Positions 44,561 to 56,298 of a stretch of 64,000 nt of DNA are shown here, one piece after another; position 1 is the first letter of the stretch; each line of letters opens with the position of its first letter. The notes under the pieces were generated by a model that had not been told where the DNA came from, searched no databases, and worked only from the letters and a program-made list of their open reading frames with translations. Source of the DNA: Maritalea porphyrae (GTDB taxonomy: Bacteria > Pseudomonadota > Alphaproteobacteria > Rhizobiales > Devosiaceae); contig NZ_BSNI01000002.1 in NCBI RefSeq assembly GCF_030159895.1, positions 1,700,306 through 1,764,305 on the forward strand. Direction: 5' to 3'. A program made the position numbers and the translations under genes.

Positions 44561-46858
44561 CTACAAATTGTGATCGTAGCCAACATCAGCCAGCATTTTT
44601 AACTTCAGCTTGATGCCAATCCGGTCACCTTCGAAGCCACCACCGTTTGAGCGGTAGTAGACGCTGCCTTCGGTATAGTTGTCGTCATAGCCAAGCGAAA
44701 CGCCATAATTGCTGATTTGTGACGTGATCAAATCGTAGCGTGCGTCGCCACTAACGCTCCAATAATCGTCAATTGGAACGGTGATGTTGCCACCGATTTC
44801 ATGTCGATCTGCCGTGACCCCAGGTGCCATATCTTGTGATTGATATGCATAGTCGATACCGCCTGAGAAGTATTCACCTGAGTATTTTGCGGCGATCATG
44901 CCTCGTTCGATTGTCGCATCGCTTGGGTCTAGAAGTATTTTTCCGCCCAGCTCAACACCAACGAGGGGCGCGCCCTTTGCGCCAATAACAATGTGCGAGA
45001 GGCCATCAACCACGCCAGACCCTATGCCTGTCTGAGTTGGATTTGCAATTGTGGCAGAGTTGGTGCCGCCAATTTGGACGGACTGTCCAATCGTCAAATC
45101 AAACCAGCGACCATCTGCTAGATCGGCGTGATAAGTGACGCCAAAGCTCGCTCGTGTACCTGTTTCTTGACGGTCAGTGCCGGAAAAGCGGTTGAAGCTA
45201 AATAGGTTGGTATCGTCGAACACAAAGCTTTGCGCATTTTCATTCGTGATGCCAGGTGTCGCGTTCCCGCCGCGCGATACAACCTGCAGGCGAGGGGTCA
45301 CAAAGTGTGTTGCTTCTTGCGTTTTGCCCATTAGCGGCCAGCTAACGTCCAGTGCGGCAATAGGCGTGATGGAATGCGTAACAGCAGCAGCTGGAGCGTC
45401 TGCATGACCACTTGCACCATCATATTGTGAGATGTCACCGCGAACGCCAATATAGGGTGAAATCAAAACACCGCCTGGCATGGTCCACTGATCGCGCCAG
45501 GCGGCCTGCACCATGGCATGGGTCTTTTCACCCGCAAACCCCTGAACATATTCGGTGCCGCCAACGGTCGACGACGTATCGGCATCGCGCGTAATTCGGA
45601 TGAGTTGACCATCCAGCAAGAACTCGCCAAATCCATTTGGGGCACTCGTGACGTGATGGCCAGCAATTGAGGGGAGGACTTGACCCTGCTGGCTTTCGAT
45701 GGTGGCACCGCTTTCGCCTAATCCAACATAGTACTCAGCACGTGCGTCTAGATATGCGTTGTCGGTGAGCTGGGTTGCAAAAATGCGTTGTGTCGCATAA
45801 TCGCCTTCACGACGCCCCTTCGTATAGTCAACCGGAAATGAGCGGTCTGAAAATGTCGAAGCTTGGACGCCTGCTGTCCACCCACCATTGAACGAAAAAT
45901 CGGCCCGGCCTTGCACGCCACCGCGAAAATTTGTGTCGCCATTCTTGCCAGCGTATGCAGATGGGTCGAGTTGATAAATACCCCAGGCGTCAACCGCGTA
46001 GTTTCCAAACCCTATTTGTTTGTTCCAGTTCAGCTCACCCAAAACGCCTTGGCGCGTGTAGATTTCAGGCGTTAACGTTACGCCCAATTCCGGCGAGTGG
46101 AATACAAATCCAGGATAGACAACCGCTAACCCTTTTTCCGCGCTATAGGAAACGCGGCTACGCATCAGATTCTCTATGTCGGTAAGCGAGGGGTCTGGGA
46201 TCGTCAACCAAGGTAAGTAGGCAATCGGAATGCCTGCAATTTCTAGCGAGCCCTGCGCAAAGTGGATGGTCTTTTTTTCCGTATCTCGGACGACCGTCGC
46301 AGATCGGATGCGCCATCCAATCTGTCGGCCATTCGAATCGACGCAGTTGCCACAAGGCGTCACGGATGCGTCATCAAGCAATAGTGTGTTGCCTGGTCGG
46401 ATTTCAGCGTCGGCAGCAGTCAGACGCAGCCCATCGCCGGTCTCAAAAACAAGCGACTTTAAAAAGCCTTGTCGGAATCCACCGAATAGCTCAGCACGTT
46501 CGGCAATATATTGTTGGCCATCTGGGCCACGCACTGCTACAGCGCCAATGAGTAGTACTTTGCCTGTTTTTTGGTTGTACTCGGCGCGCTCAGCTGCAAC
46601 CAAATAACCATCGGCTGACAGACGTACATCCCCAGTTGCAATCACCAACGACGTAACATTGTTTACGGTGAGATGGTTGGCCGAAACCAACATTTGGCTG
46701 GTGGTGGAGAGCTTTTGATTTGCAAAGAAATTTGTCGGAAGAAGCTGATCAGCGCTTGCGATTTGAGTAGACGCAACAACAAAACCCAACACAGCACTTG
46801 TGTTGAGCAATAGGTGTCGCCAGCTACTCCAACCCGCGTGGTTACGCGCTACACTCAT
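44561..46858 (-). CDS. lptD: LPS-assembly protein LptD
   Basis: LptD is the outer-membrane barrel that inserts lipopolysaccharide. The 765-residue protein has a long signal region (LLLNTSAVLGFVVASTQIASA), an N-terminal OstA-type domain (NHLTVNNVTSLVIATGDVRLSADGYLVAAERAEYN in part) and a C-terminal beta-barrel. A CGNC pair (TPCGNCVDSNG) may form a disulfide. ATG 46858 overlaps the lptG stop as ATGA and fits the N terminus; a longer frame to 46921 lies wholly in lptG. Its terminus ends in strand-like DHNL. Confidence 0.93.
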   Translation of the reverse strand: MSVARNHAGWSSWRHLLLNTSAVLGFVVASTQIASADQLLPTNFFANQKLSTTSQMLVSANHLTVNNVTSLVIATGDVRLSADGYLVAAERAEYNQKTGKVLLIGAVAVRGPDGQQYIAERAELFGGFRQGFLKSLVFETGDGLRLTAADAEIRPGNTLLLDDASVTPCGNCVDSNGRQIGWRIRSATVVRDTEKKTIHFAQGSLEIAGIPIAYLPWLTIPDPSLTDIENLMRSRVSYSAEKGLAVVYPGFVFHSPELGVTLTPEIYTRQGVLGELNWNKQIGFGNYAVDAWGIYQLDPSAYAGKNGDTNFRGGVQGRADFSFNGGWTAGVQASTFSDRSFPVDYTKGRREGDYATQRIFATQLTDNAYLDARAEYYVGLGESGATIESQQGQVLPSIAGHHVTSAPNGFGEFLLDGQLIRITRDADTSSTVGGTEYVQGFAGEKTHAMVQAAWRDQWTMPGGVLISPYIGVRGDISQYDGASGHADAPAAAVTHSITPIAALDVSWPLMGKTQEATHFVTPRLQVVSRGGNATPGITNENAQSFVFDDTNLFSFNRFSGTDRQETGTRASFGVTYHADLADGRWFDLTIGQSVQIGGTNSATIANPTQTGIGSGVVDGLSHIVIGAKGAPLVGVELGGKILLDPSDATIERGMIAAKYSGEYFSGGIDYAYQSQDMAPGVTADRHEIGGNITVPIDDYWSVSGDARYDLITSQISNYGVSLGYDDNYTEGSVYYRSNGGGFEGDRIGIKLKLKMLADVGYDHNL

Positions 46859-47931
46859 CCATCTTCCTTCCACAACAGCACGCTTGTCCCGATAACAATT
46901 GCGACTATTGCAGGTCCCCATGCGGCCAATGTTGCGTCCATCACTCCCGAGCTTCCCGCCCGTTCAAGCAATTTCGTGACAACATAAAGCACAAACCCCA
47001 ACACAATACCATACAGAACTTGGCTGCCGGAAGTGCCATGCCGCCGGTAGCCCACGGTAAATGCAAACGCGATTAACAAAGAACCAACAAACAGTGCAGG
47101 CAGTGCTTCGCTACGACGTAGTTTTGTAAATGCCTGAGCGACGTTATTGTTATCTTTTTCAACGGTTTGGATGAACTCGCGCAGCGTAAATATATCCATT
47201 TGATGGATTGAACCAATTTGCAGATTTATCGATTCTTTACTGGCGGTGGTCGGTAATTCCAAACGGCTAAACTGTTGTTGCTCACCATCAGTGGTGATGT
47301 TGATGCCGCGCTCCAAAATCCAGCTGTTGTTTTGATAAGTTGCGGCTTCGGCGATAATCTGCCGCCCAAGCTCATTTTCTGCACTGTATTCGTAGACTGA
47401 GACATCGCGCATTAGCAAACCATCGTCCGACAAATGCTTTGCGCGAATGAAATACGCTTGATTGCCATTTTTTTGCGCAATCCAGCGGCCGCTACCTTGG
47501 CTGATAAGCTGCGATTCTTTTACGACCCCAAGCTGTTCTTCAACCTTTTGTTTTCCCAAAATTATTGCGGATTCGCCGATATAACTCAGGAAAAACCCAA
47601 GTAAAACCATTGTCGCGACTGGCACCGCCAATATGCCCCAAATGGAAACGCCGCTGGACTTAGCCACGATCAATTCGCGGTTGTTTTGCAAGTCAATAAG
47701 CGCCAAAACAGAGCCAACCAAAATTGAGATTGGTAGCAAGTCATTTGCCCAGCTAATTGCGGACAATCCGACGGATGACAGCGTTAGCCAAGGACGTTCA
47801 AATAAGCCAAGATCGGCGCGATTGCCAACCTCCACTAATTCGATCAGTGCCACCAAGCAGAAGAACAAGAATGTAACCAAAAGAACGGAGCGTAGTATGT
47901 TGGTAGCAAAATGGCGGCCAAGTCTAAGCAT
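46855..47931 (-). CDS. lptG: LPS export ABC transporter permease LptG
   Basis: LptG is an inner-membrane permease that pairs with LptF and the ATPase LptB to extract LPS. The 358-residue protein has three helices, a periplasmic beta-jellyroll (about 120-260) and three more helices, the standard layout, with the Val/Leu-rich start MLRLGRHFATNILRSVLLVTFLFFCLVALIE (in part). Its start overlaps lptF by 8 bp, and its stop overlaps the lptD start by 4 bp. Confidence 0.92.
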   Translation of the reverse strand: MLRLGRHFATNILRSVLLVTFLFFCLVALIELVEVGNRADLGLFERPWLTLSSVGLSAISWANDLLPISILVGSVLALIDLQNNRELIVAKSSGVSIWGILAVPVATMVLLGFFLSYIGESAIILGKQKVEEQLGVVKESQLISQGSGRWIAQKNGNQAYFIRAKHLSDDGLLMRDVSVYEYSAENELGRQIIAEAATYQNNSWILERGINITTDGEQQQFSRLELPTTASKESINLQIGSIHQMDIFTLREFIQTVEKDNNNVAQAFTKLRRSEALPALFVGSLLIAFAFTVGYRRHGTSGSQVLYGIVLGFVLYVVTKLLERAGSSGVMDATLAAWGPAIVAIVIGTSVLLWKEDG

Positions 47932-49030
47932 GTAGGGCCCCCTTTAGCGATTTGGGCAGAATTGTAAAAATGCCATTTCTCCAAGCAATGATTGCCGTTG
48001 GGATCAGCGGCAGCAGCGGGATCAGATAGATCAAAACCACATATCCCGCATCACCGCCGGCAAGCTGCTTTGCGGTGGCGCCAAGCACTTTTACAAATAT
48101 GCCCGTGCCCAATATGACCACGTCGGCGCTTATCCAGCGTTTTGATCGCATAGGGCGAGGGGTCATGGTTACCGCGAAGGCAAAAAGCACAAGCGAGAAC
48201 AAATAGATCGCAGAGGCAAAACGGTCATGCAGCAAGGCAACATGACGTTGGTTCGCCGCACCTGCCTGAATGAGCGCCATAACTTCTAAGCTGGAAGGTT
48301 CAACCGCTGCAAAAAGGTTGGAAGAAGCGAGTTCACGCACTGCAACGCTGTAGGTGCCAAATTCCAACGTCGACATTGTGTTCGTCTTAGTATTGAAATA
48401 CTGGATCGCGCCATCTTTGAGTTTAATGTAGAGCGTGTCATCGGCCCGGGATAGCTGCGATTGCGCAGCAAATGTCGTTTGGTTTTTCTCAGGATTTCGG
48501 CTGTCATGCAGGAAAAAGCCCAAACCCGTCCCGTCTTCAGCGCGCCCCTCAATCATCAAAGTCAAATTCGGGGCAATGCTTGTAAACTGCCCAGGGCGGG
48601 AGGAGTTTGCAATCAAATCCGCATTGATTTCATCTGCTCGCAACGCCGCGAGTTGGTTGGTTTTTGGCACCAATTGATGTGCCAACGTCACGTCAAAAAT
48701 GACGCCAACCAGCAAAAACAACCCGATAGATTGCCACAGCGGCTTTAGGCCGACACTTGAGTGGATTGGAAACAGCTCTTTGCTGATTTGCAGGGCTTTT
48801 AAACCGCGCGCGACACCAAGCGCGACGCATAGATACAATATGATGCTGATGACTTCTGGAATGACCAAAACGGACTGGGTAAATAGGGTGACAATGCTTT
48901 GCCCCTTGGAGGTGACAACATCAATCGTGCGTAACAATTGCACCATCCAGCCCAAAAAGGCCAAGAGCACAATAAAGCCAAATGAAGTGGCTACATATTT
49001 TGAAAATAAATAACGCGCAATCAAAGTCAT
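47924..49030 (-). CDS. lptF: LPS export ABC transporter permease LptF
   Basis: LptF is the partner of LptG. The 368-residue protein starts MTLIARYLFSKYVATSFGF with the family's RYLFSKY-type N terminus, a transmembrane layout of three plus three and a large periplasmic domain. The ATG at 49030 is chosen because the 17-codon extension to 49081 is not typical of the family. It is divergent from pepA with about 180 bp of shared promoter region. Confidence 0.92.
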   Translation of the reverse strand: MTLIARYLFSKYVATSFGFIVLLAFLGWMVQLLRTIDVVTSKGQSIVTLFTQSVLVIPEVISIILYLCVALGVARGLKALQISKELFPIHSSVGLKPLWQSIGLFLLVGVIFDVTLAHQLVPKTNQLAALRADEINADLIANSSRPGQFTSIAPNLTLMIEGRAEDGTGLGFFLHDSRNPEKNQTTFAAQSQLSRADDTLYIKLKDGAIQYFNTKTNTMSTLEFGTYSVAVRELASSNLFAAVEPSSLEVMALIQAGAANQRHVALLHDRFASAIYLFSLVLFAFAVTMTPRPMRSKRWISADVVILGTGIFVKVLGATAKQLAGGDAGYVVLIYLIPLLPLIPTAIIAWRNGIFTILPKSLKGALHA

Positions 49031-49208
49031 ATTTGCTGTTTTGCCATGAAGGTTCAGTAAGGGAAAGCCATCAATTTGCAATCACACAAGTTGATAAGCG
49101 GATTTGGCCATTGAACTTTCAATTTTCGCAGCGCAGGATGTGGAAAAACGAACATTGGTGGCGAGTTCTCGCAACACCGTGGCCAGCCAATAATTCCGGG
49201 ATAGATAA

Positions 49209-50702
49209 ATGGACCAAACTCTCAAGCTCAAAATCGATAGCTTTAAGGCGCCAAAAGCCAAACATGTGTGTTTGCTGGTGGCAGATGAATTGAAAATGGC
49301 GGATCAGAGCGCCGAACTTTGGAGCGCAACCGGGCTTGACCTTGCAACGCTATCAAAAGCCGCGAAGTTTGAAGCGAAAAAGTCTAGTTTTTTCAATATT
49401 TACGCCGCGGATGGTTTGGATGCCGATCATGTGATTTTGGCGGGTATAGGCGATTTGAGCGCTGAGACAGACATTAAAGAATTTGCTTCTGCAGGCGGCA
49501 CCATTGTCAACAAACTGCGCGGACTTAACGTTGATAGTGCTGAAATTGTTTTTGATATCGAGGCAAGCGCTGAACAAATTGCCGCGTTTGCGGCCGGGCT
49601 TCGTCTTGGCCACTACCGTTTTGACAAATACAAAACCAATCCAGGCAAAAAAGAAGATGATTTGCCGCCAGCTGAACTGAAGCTGACATTGCAAGTGGCG
49701 GACAAAAAGGCTGTGACCACAGCTGACAAGATTCGTGATGCGGTGACCCAAGGCACCATTTGCGCGCGTAACTTGGTCAACGAGCCTGCCAACGTGCTCG
49801 GCACGGAAGAGTTTGCGCAGGCGGCAAAAGACTTAGAAGAACATGGCCTAGAAGTTGAAATTCTTGACGAAAAGCAGATGACAAAACTGGGCATGGGCGC
49901 CCTGTTGGCGGTAGGCTATGGCTCTCGTCGCCCTTCACATCTTGCCATCATGAAATGGAATGGCGGCAAAAAAGGCGATGCGCCAATCGCCTTTGTGGGT
50001 AAAGGCGTGGTTTTTGATAGTGGCGGTTTGTCGATTAAGCCCGCCGGCGGCATGGAAGACATGAAGGGTGATATGGGCGGCGCGGCGGCCGTGACCGGCA
50101 TTATGAAAACCCTTGGGCTGCGCAAAGCCAAAGTGAACGCTGTGGGCGTCATTGGCTTGGTCGAAAATATGGCAGACGGTAACGCCATGCGCCCAAGCGA
50201 CATCATCACCTCAATGTCGGGCCAAACCATCGAAGTGTTGAATACTGACGCTGAGGGTCGCCTGGTGTTGGCCGATGCGCTTTGGTACACCAAGGAGAAC
50301 TTCAAGCCTAAATTCATGGTCAATTTGGCAACATTGACTGGCGCAAACATGGTGGCGCTGGGTGACCAGTATGCGGGTCTTTTCTCAAATGATGATGACT
50401 TGTCTGCAAATCTAACCCAAGCCGGTTTGGACACTGGCGAGCGCGTTTGGCGCATGCCGATGGGTCCAGAATATGACAAGCTGATCAATTCAAAGTTTGC
50501 GGATATGAAGAATATCGGTGGCCGTTGGGCAGGGGCGATCACCGCAGCACAATTCCTCAAGCGTTTTGTGGGCGAGGTGCCTTGGGCGCACATTGATTTG
50601 TCGACAGCAATGAATGTGCCAGCCACCCCAATTTGCAAAAGCTGGGGCACAGGTTTTGGCGTGGCACTGCTCGACAAGATGGTGCGTGACCACTACGAGT
50701 AG
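49209..50702 (+). CDS. pepA: Leucyl aminopeptidase PepA
   Basis: This is a di-metal M17 aminopeptidase, 497 residues. The metal-binding region reads VGKGVVFDSGGLSIKPA near residue 265 and the family signature NTDAEGRLVLADAL follows near residue 345. The N-terminal domain is the usual mixed alpha/beta. PepA may also act as a DNA-binding regulator in some bacteria. It is divergent from lptF and followed by holC, a common neighbour pair in alphaproteobacteria. Confidence 0.95.
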   Translation: MDQTLKLKIDSFKAPKAKHVCLLVADELKMADQSAELWSATGLDLATLSKAAKFEAKKSSFFNIYAADGLDADHVILAGIGDLSAETDIKEFASAGGTIVNKLRGLNVDSAEIVFDIEASAEQIAAFAAGLRLGHYRFDKYKTNPGKKEDDLPPAELKLTLQVADKKAVTTADKIRDAVTQGTICARNLVNEPANVLGTEEFAQAAKDLEEHGLEVEILDEKQMTKLGMGALLAVGYGSRRPSHLAIMKWNGGKKGDAPIAFVGKGVVFDSGGLSIKPAGGMEDMKGDMGGAAAVTGIMKTLGLRKAKVNAVGVIGLVENMADGNAMRPSDIITSMSGQTIEVLNTDAEGRLVLADALWYTKENFKPKFMVNLATLTGANMVALGDQYAGLFSNDDDLSANLTQAGLDTGERVWRMPMGPEYDKLINSKFADMKNIGGRWAGAITAAQFLKRFVGEVPWAHIDLSTAMNVPATPICKSWGTGFGVALLDKMVRDHYE

Positions 50703-50735
50703 GCTGAGTAATCAAAAAAGGATCGGTAAACGAAC

Positions 50736-51182
50736 TTGACCGAAATTCTTTTCTACCATTTGGAGCAGCGCCCCGCAGAGGCGGTGCTGCCCCTTTTGCT
50801 TGAAAAAACACTGGAGCGTGGTTGGCGAGCCGTGGTTGAAGTGGGCGATGAAAGCGCACTTGATCCGCTTGATGCTGCGCTTTGGACCTATCGTGATGAT
50901 AGCTTTTTGCCCCATGGTATTGGGGACGGGGAGCGGGCTGCAGATCACCCAATTGCGCTGGTGGCAGGTCAGGTGAACCCCAACGGCGCACAATTGCGGT
51001 TCTACGCCAAAGGCGCTGTGCCATCAGAAGGTGGCGACTATGAGCGGGTTGTTTACATGTTTGATGGGCACGACCCAGACGCAGTCACCCGCGCTCGTGA
51101 GGCATGGAAAGCGCTAAAGCCGGATCATGATCTTACCTATTGGCAGCAAGAGCCAAACGGCAAATGGGTGAAAAAAGCTTAA
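50736..51182 (+). CDS. holC: DNA polymerase III chi subunit
   Basis: HolC links SSB to the DNA polymerase III clamp-loader. The 148-residue protein has the family start TEILFYHLEQRPAEAVLPLLLEKTLERGWR... and an alternating alpha/beta fold. The start is TTG at 50736, the only codon that gives the familiar N terminus; AAGGATCGG lies 13 nt upstream, so initiation may be weak. The spacing of 33 nt after pepA suggests co-transcription. Confidence 0.88.
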   Translation: MTEILFYHLEQRPAEAVLPLLLEKTLERGWRAVVEVGDESALDPLDAALWTYRDDSFLPHGIGDGERAADHPIALVAGQVNPNGAQLRFYAKGAVPSEGGDYERVVYMFDGHDPDAVTRAREAWKALKPDHDLTYWQQEPNGKWVKKA

Positions 51183-51216
51183 ACGGCAAAATATGCCTTA
51201 ATGTAACTCCCAACTG

Positions 51217-53256
<2,040 letters not shown>

Positions 53257-53428
53257 TCATTATCACAAGATAGAGGGTAGCGCAGGTCACCTTGTCTGAG
53301 AAGTATTGTCGTTCCTAAGGCCGTTGTTTTTCTGTGTGTTTTGCAGAAACCAAGGCGCGCGCGAGATCGACAGCTTTGTTTGATTGGCAAACTAAAACAC
53401 TGTCTCGACAATCAAATTTGTCGATCGG

Positions 53429-55135
53429 CTAAGCTATGCTCGCAGGTCGCTTGGGGTCATGTCTTGGCGTTTCCAAGTCTTTGTTCGCAACGAGCTCTCG
53501 AAAACAATTTCGCCCAGCGGCTTTTGCGGCATACAGTGCACGGTCTGCCTCAACCAGCAATGCATCCTTATTTAGTTCCTTGCCGCTAACCACGGCTGAA
53601 CCAACGCTGACACCGATTTTGCAATAGTGATCGCCAACGCTAAAAGGACTGCTGAAACGACGAATGATCGTAGCCGCAAGGTCTGCGAAATCCGGTTTTT
53701 CTTTTTGTGGTCCGGACAGGGCCACGAATTCGTCGCCGCCAAGACGACATACTAGCATTTTTTCACCGCACAATTCAGCGAGCAGGGTCGCTGCTTGACG
53801 TAAAAGGTCATCGCCGACCGCGTGTCCAAATCGATCATTTGCTGCTTTGAAATGGTCTAAATCGAAAGACAGTATGCCAACATGTTCGTTGTCATCCATG
53901 CTTGCTGATATTTCATCCAATTTGGCATCGAGCAACCTCCGGTTGGCCAAGCCCGTAAGCGAATCATGGCGGGACTCATAAACGAGCTTTTCGCGCATTT
54001 GCTCTAATTCTTTGCTCCGCTCAACATCGTCAGTTACATCGATATTCACGCCTATCAGCATGCCCTTATCGCCTGCATCTGGAATGAACTGGGCCTTGCT
54101 GCGAATGTATCGCGTCTCGCCGTCAGTGCGCAAAATGCGATAGTCAGCATTCAAGTCGACACCAACTTGCACTTGTTCTGTCTTTGAAAGCGTTTCTGCC
54201 AGGTCATCCGGATGGATTCTACTGGCCCAATAGTCGCCTTCTCTTTCGTTTTCACGGTCCTTAACGCCATAAATCTCGAGCATTCGATCATCCCAAAAAA
54301 CCTTGTTTTTGGCATAGTCGAATTCGAATAGACCCATTTCTGAGGCTGCGATGGCGAGGCGCGTTTTGTTGTGCAATTGCTTGAGCTCAAACTCCACACG
54401 TTTTAGCTCTGTTATATCGGTGTCAGTGCCAACAATGTGACGCGGTTTACCGTCAGAACTGTATTGCATGACTCCGGCCTGGCAGAGTATCCAAACCCAA
54501 CGCTTTTCAATTCTATGCCAACGGCGGTACTGGAGCTCAAGTTTTCTGGATTCTCCGGCAATTTGGCCCTCAAAGAGCCCCTGCAAGTCTTCTCTGTCTT
54601 CGGGATGTATATCGTTCAACCAGTTCGGGTCTTCTTCGTTCACGTCGTCCTTCTCGTTGAAACCACGCATTCTTTTCCAAGCGTTGGTTACATTGAAGAT
54701 TTCCTTGGAAACGTCATAATCCCAGATGCCATGCTCCAAATGACGAAGAAGATATTGGAGGCGGATGTCTGCATCACAAAGGGAGCAGCGCTCAATAAGG
54801 AACTCAACATTTTGGCTGCCCGTTTCGAATGGACAAATCGAAAATGCCTGGGTCGCATCGTCAAGTTCGAGCACGATGGTTCTGCTGTCTTTTGTCGATC
54901 CAAACTCCTGGTCGAGCACCCAAGAATGGAAGCTTACATTGTGACAGTTTTTGAAGGTTTCGCCGAAAACACTCGCTTCGTAAGAAATATTGGTTGAGAG
55001 TAGGGCCGAAAAGGCATCATTTGCTGCCCTGACGTCACCATGCGCATTCACCACTGCTGTTGGATTTTGCAGCATCTGAAGCAACTTATAGCGATCTTCC
55101 AGTTTGGACTTTTCCAAAATAACCAACCCAAGCAA
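53429..55135 (-). CDS. PAS-domain sensory diguanylate cyclase
   Basis: This soluble c-di-GMP-forming protein has about three PAS/PAC modules (near residues 20-110, 125-245 and 255-370) followed by a GGDEF domain whose active site reads CRLGGDEFVALS. There is no EAL domain, no transmembrane helix, and no RxxD inhibitory I-site five residues before GGDEF, so product feedback may be weak. The C terminus is Ala/Arg-rich. The start is uncertain (TTG at 55135, or an internal codon such as the ATG at 55075). Confidence 0.87.
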   Translation of the reverse strand: MLGLVILEKSKLEDRYKLLQMLQNPTAVVNAHGDVRAANDAFSALLSTNISYEASVFGETFKNCHNVSFHSWVLDQEFGSTKDSRTIVLELDDATQAFSICPFETGSQNVEFLIERCSLCDADIRLQYLLRHLEHGIWDYDVSKEIFNVTNAWKRMRGFNEKDDVNEEDPNWLNDIHPEDREDLQGLFEGQIAGESRKLELQYRRWHRIEKRWVWILCQAGVMQYSSDGKPRHIVGTDTDITELKRVEFELKQLHNKTRLAIAASEMGLFEFDYAKNKVFWDDRMLEIYGVKDRENEREGDYWASRIHPDDLAETLSKTEQVQVGVDLNADYRILRTDGETRYIRSKAQFIPDAGDKGMLIGVNIDVTDDVERSKELEQMREKLVYESRHDSLTGLANRRLLDAKLDEISASMDDNEHVGILSFDLDHFKAANDRFGHAVGDDLLRQAATLLAELCGEKMLVCRLGGDEFVALSGPQKEKPDFADLAATIIRRFSSPFSVGDHYCKIGVSVGSAVVSGKELNKDALLVEADRALYAAKAAGRNCFRELVANKDLETPRHDPKRPASIA

Positions 55136-55475
55136 ATCTATTCAAGGGCAAATTATCGGGCGAAATACCTAAGAAGTGATTGCGATGGTGCAGATGCAGC
55201 GGTGTCACTGTCGTTTCAGGTGTGAAATCTATGACATTGGGCACCGAAGTGGTTTTCAGATTTTCTTATTCGGCTTGCTATGCGCATACATACAGGCGTT
55301 GGCCAAACCATTGCGAAATGATGCTTTGCCCAAACGCCAGAACGGTCATTGTGCCCAACCACTAGATGACATCCTTCGTCAACCTCGGGTCAAGCCCGAG
55401 TATGACGGGTTAGGGCGTAGTATGACGAGCAAGTAAGGCCGTAGATTCAGCTTTGCTCATTCTCAGCGAAATCCA
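55136..55475. other. Intergenic region with a GGGCTTGACCC-type repeat
   Basis: I see no gene in these 340 bp. They include the hairpin repeat at 55384-55405 and otherwise nothing I can name. Confidence 0.4.
55384..55405. repeat. TCGGGTCAAGCCCGAGTATGAC hairpin repeat
   Basis: CTCGGG (55384-55389) pairs with CCCGAG (55395-55400) around TCAAG. Reverse-complemented, the full element reads GTCATACTCGGG..., the same layout as 5787-5810. Confidence 0.65.
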
Positions 55476-56288
55476 TCACCCTTCAGGGTTTTCCAAAATA
55501 TCTTCAACAATCAGGTCCAAGAACATCGCGGTGAGTTCATAGCACATGATGACTTCGCTGGCCTCAGGGTCGAAGTAAGCGTTTGGTTCTTCACATGAAC
55601 GGCCGACAAACTTAACAGCTTGTGGCAATTCGAAAGTTTGCATGATTTCTTCTGACACAACTTCAAGCATCTGCGCGTCTTTGAAAATTTCTGCCGCATA
55701 CTCAAATTCAGGGTCCGATGGTTCGTACTCCACCGTAATGCGCTGGCCCGCATTGCCTTGCTTAACGAAGGCGTCGCTGAGCCTGATCCAATTCCCTGAG
55801 AGTTGTTGATAGTCAAACGCGCAGCCTTCTTGACGATCCTCATCAATGCCAATGTCGGTGGCGACTTTGGCAAAAAGGTCAGGGTCCGCGCCAACCATTA
55901 GGCAAACAATTTGGAAGGCGCGCTGGATGTCTAGGCTGTGGCTGTCGTAGAACTCTGCATCTGAAATCACATCATCTGTGGCTGAGTTGTTGGACAAGAA
56001 CCAGCTGTGCGCAGCGTCCAGCAGCACATTGTCTTTTTCTTCCGTTTCGGCATGCAGCAGCATTAGGGTGGCAATATTGTCTGCCGCATCTTCTTCGCGG
56101 CCCAAAATCGGAAGCTCAAATTGGGAAACGAACATGTGGCCGACTTCATGATAAAGCACATAAGCTGCTGCGTTTTGTGCAAAAGCGATCGCCTCAGTCG
56201 TTTGCTCGTCAGTCAATTCCTGCGCATGGCTCGCCGCGCCAAACAGTGACCCAACAGCAAACACCAATCCTGCAATCAGCTTTTTCAT
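55476..56288 (-). CDS. DUF4344 putative periplasmic metallopeptidase
   Basis: This 270-residue protein has a signal peptide (MKKLIAGLVFAVGSLFGAASHA) and a zinc-protease motif YHEVGHMFVSQFELPILGREEDAAD: HExxH followed by the ExxAD-type third ligand, the DUF4344 pattern. No activity has been shown for most members. The second ATG (56288) is preferred since GGGAG lies 6 nt upstream. It follows the ABC-F gene by 10 nt and is probably co-transcribed with it. Confidence 0.75.
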   Translation of the reverse strand: MKKLIAGLVFAVGSLFGAASHAQELTDEQTTEAIAFAQNAAAYVLYHEVGHMFVSQFELPILGREEDAADNIATLMLLHAETEEKDNVLLDAAHSWFLSNNSATDDVISDAEFYDSHSLDIQRAFQIVCLMVGADPDLFAKVATDIGIDEDRQEGCAFDYQQLSGNWIRLSDAFVKQGNAGQRITVEYEPSDPEFEYAAEIFKDAQMLEVVSEEIMQTFELPQAVKFVGRSCEEPNAYFDPEASEVIMCYELTAMFLDLIVEDILENPEG

Positions 56289-56298
56289 CATTTTCTCC

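Noticed and set aside
49916-50677. 253-codon minus-strand frame
   Set aside because: It is antisense to the catalytic half of pepA, without a recognisable domain.
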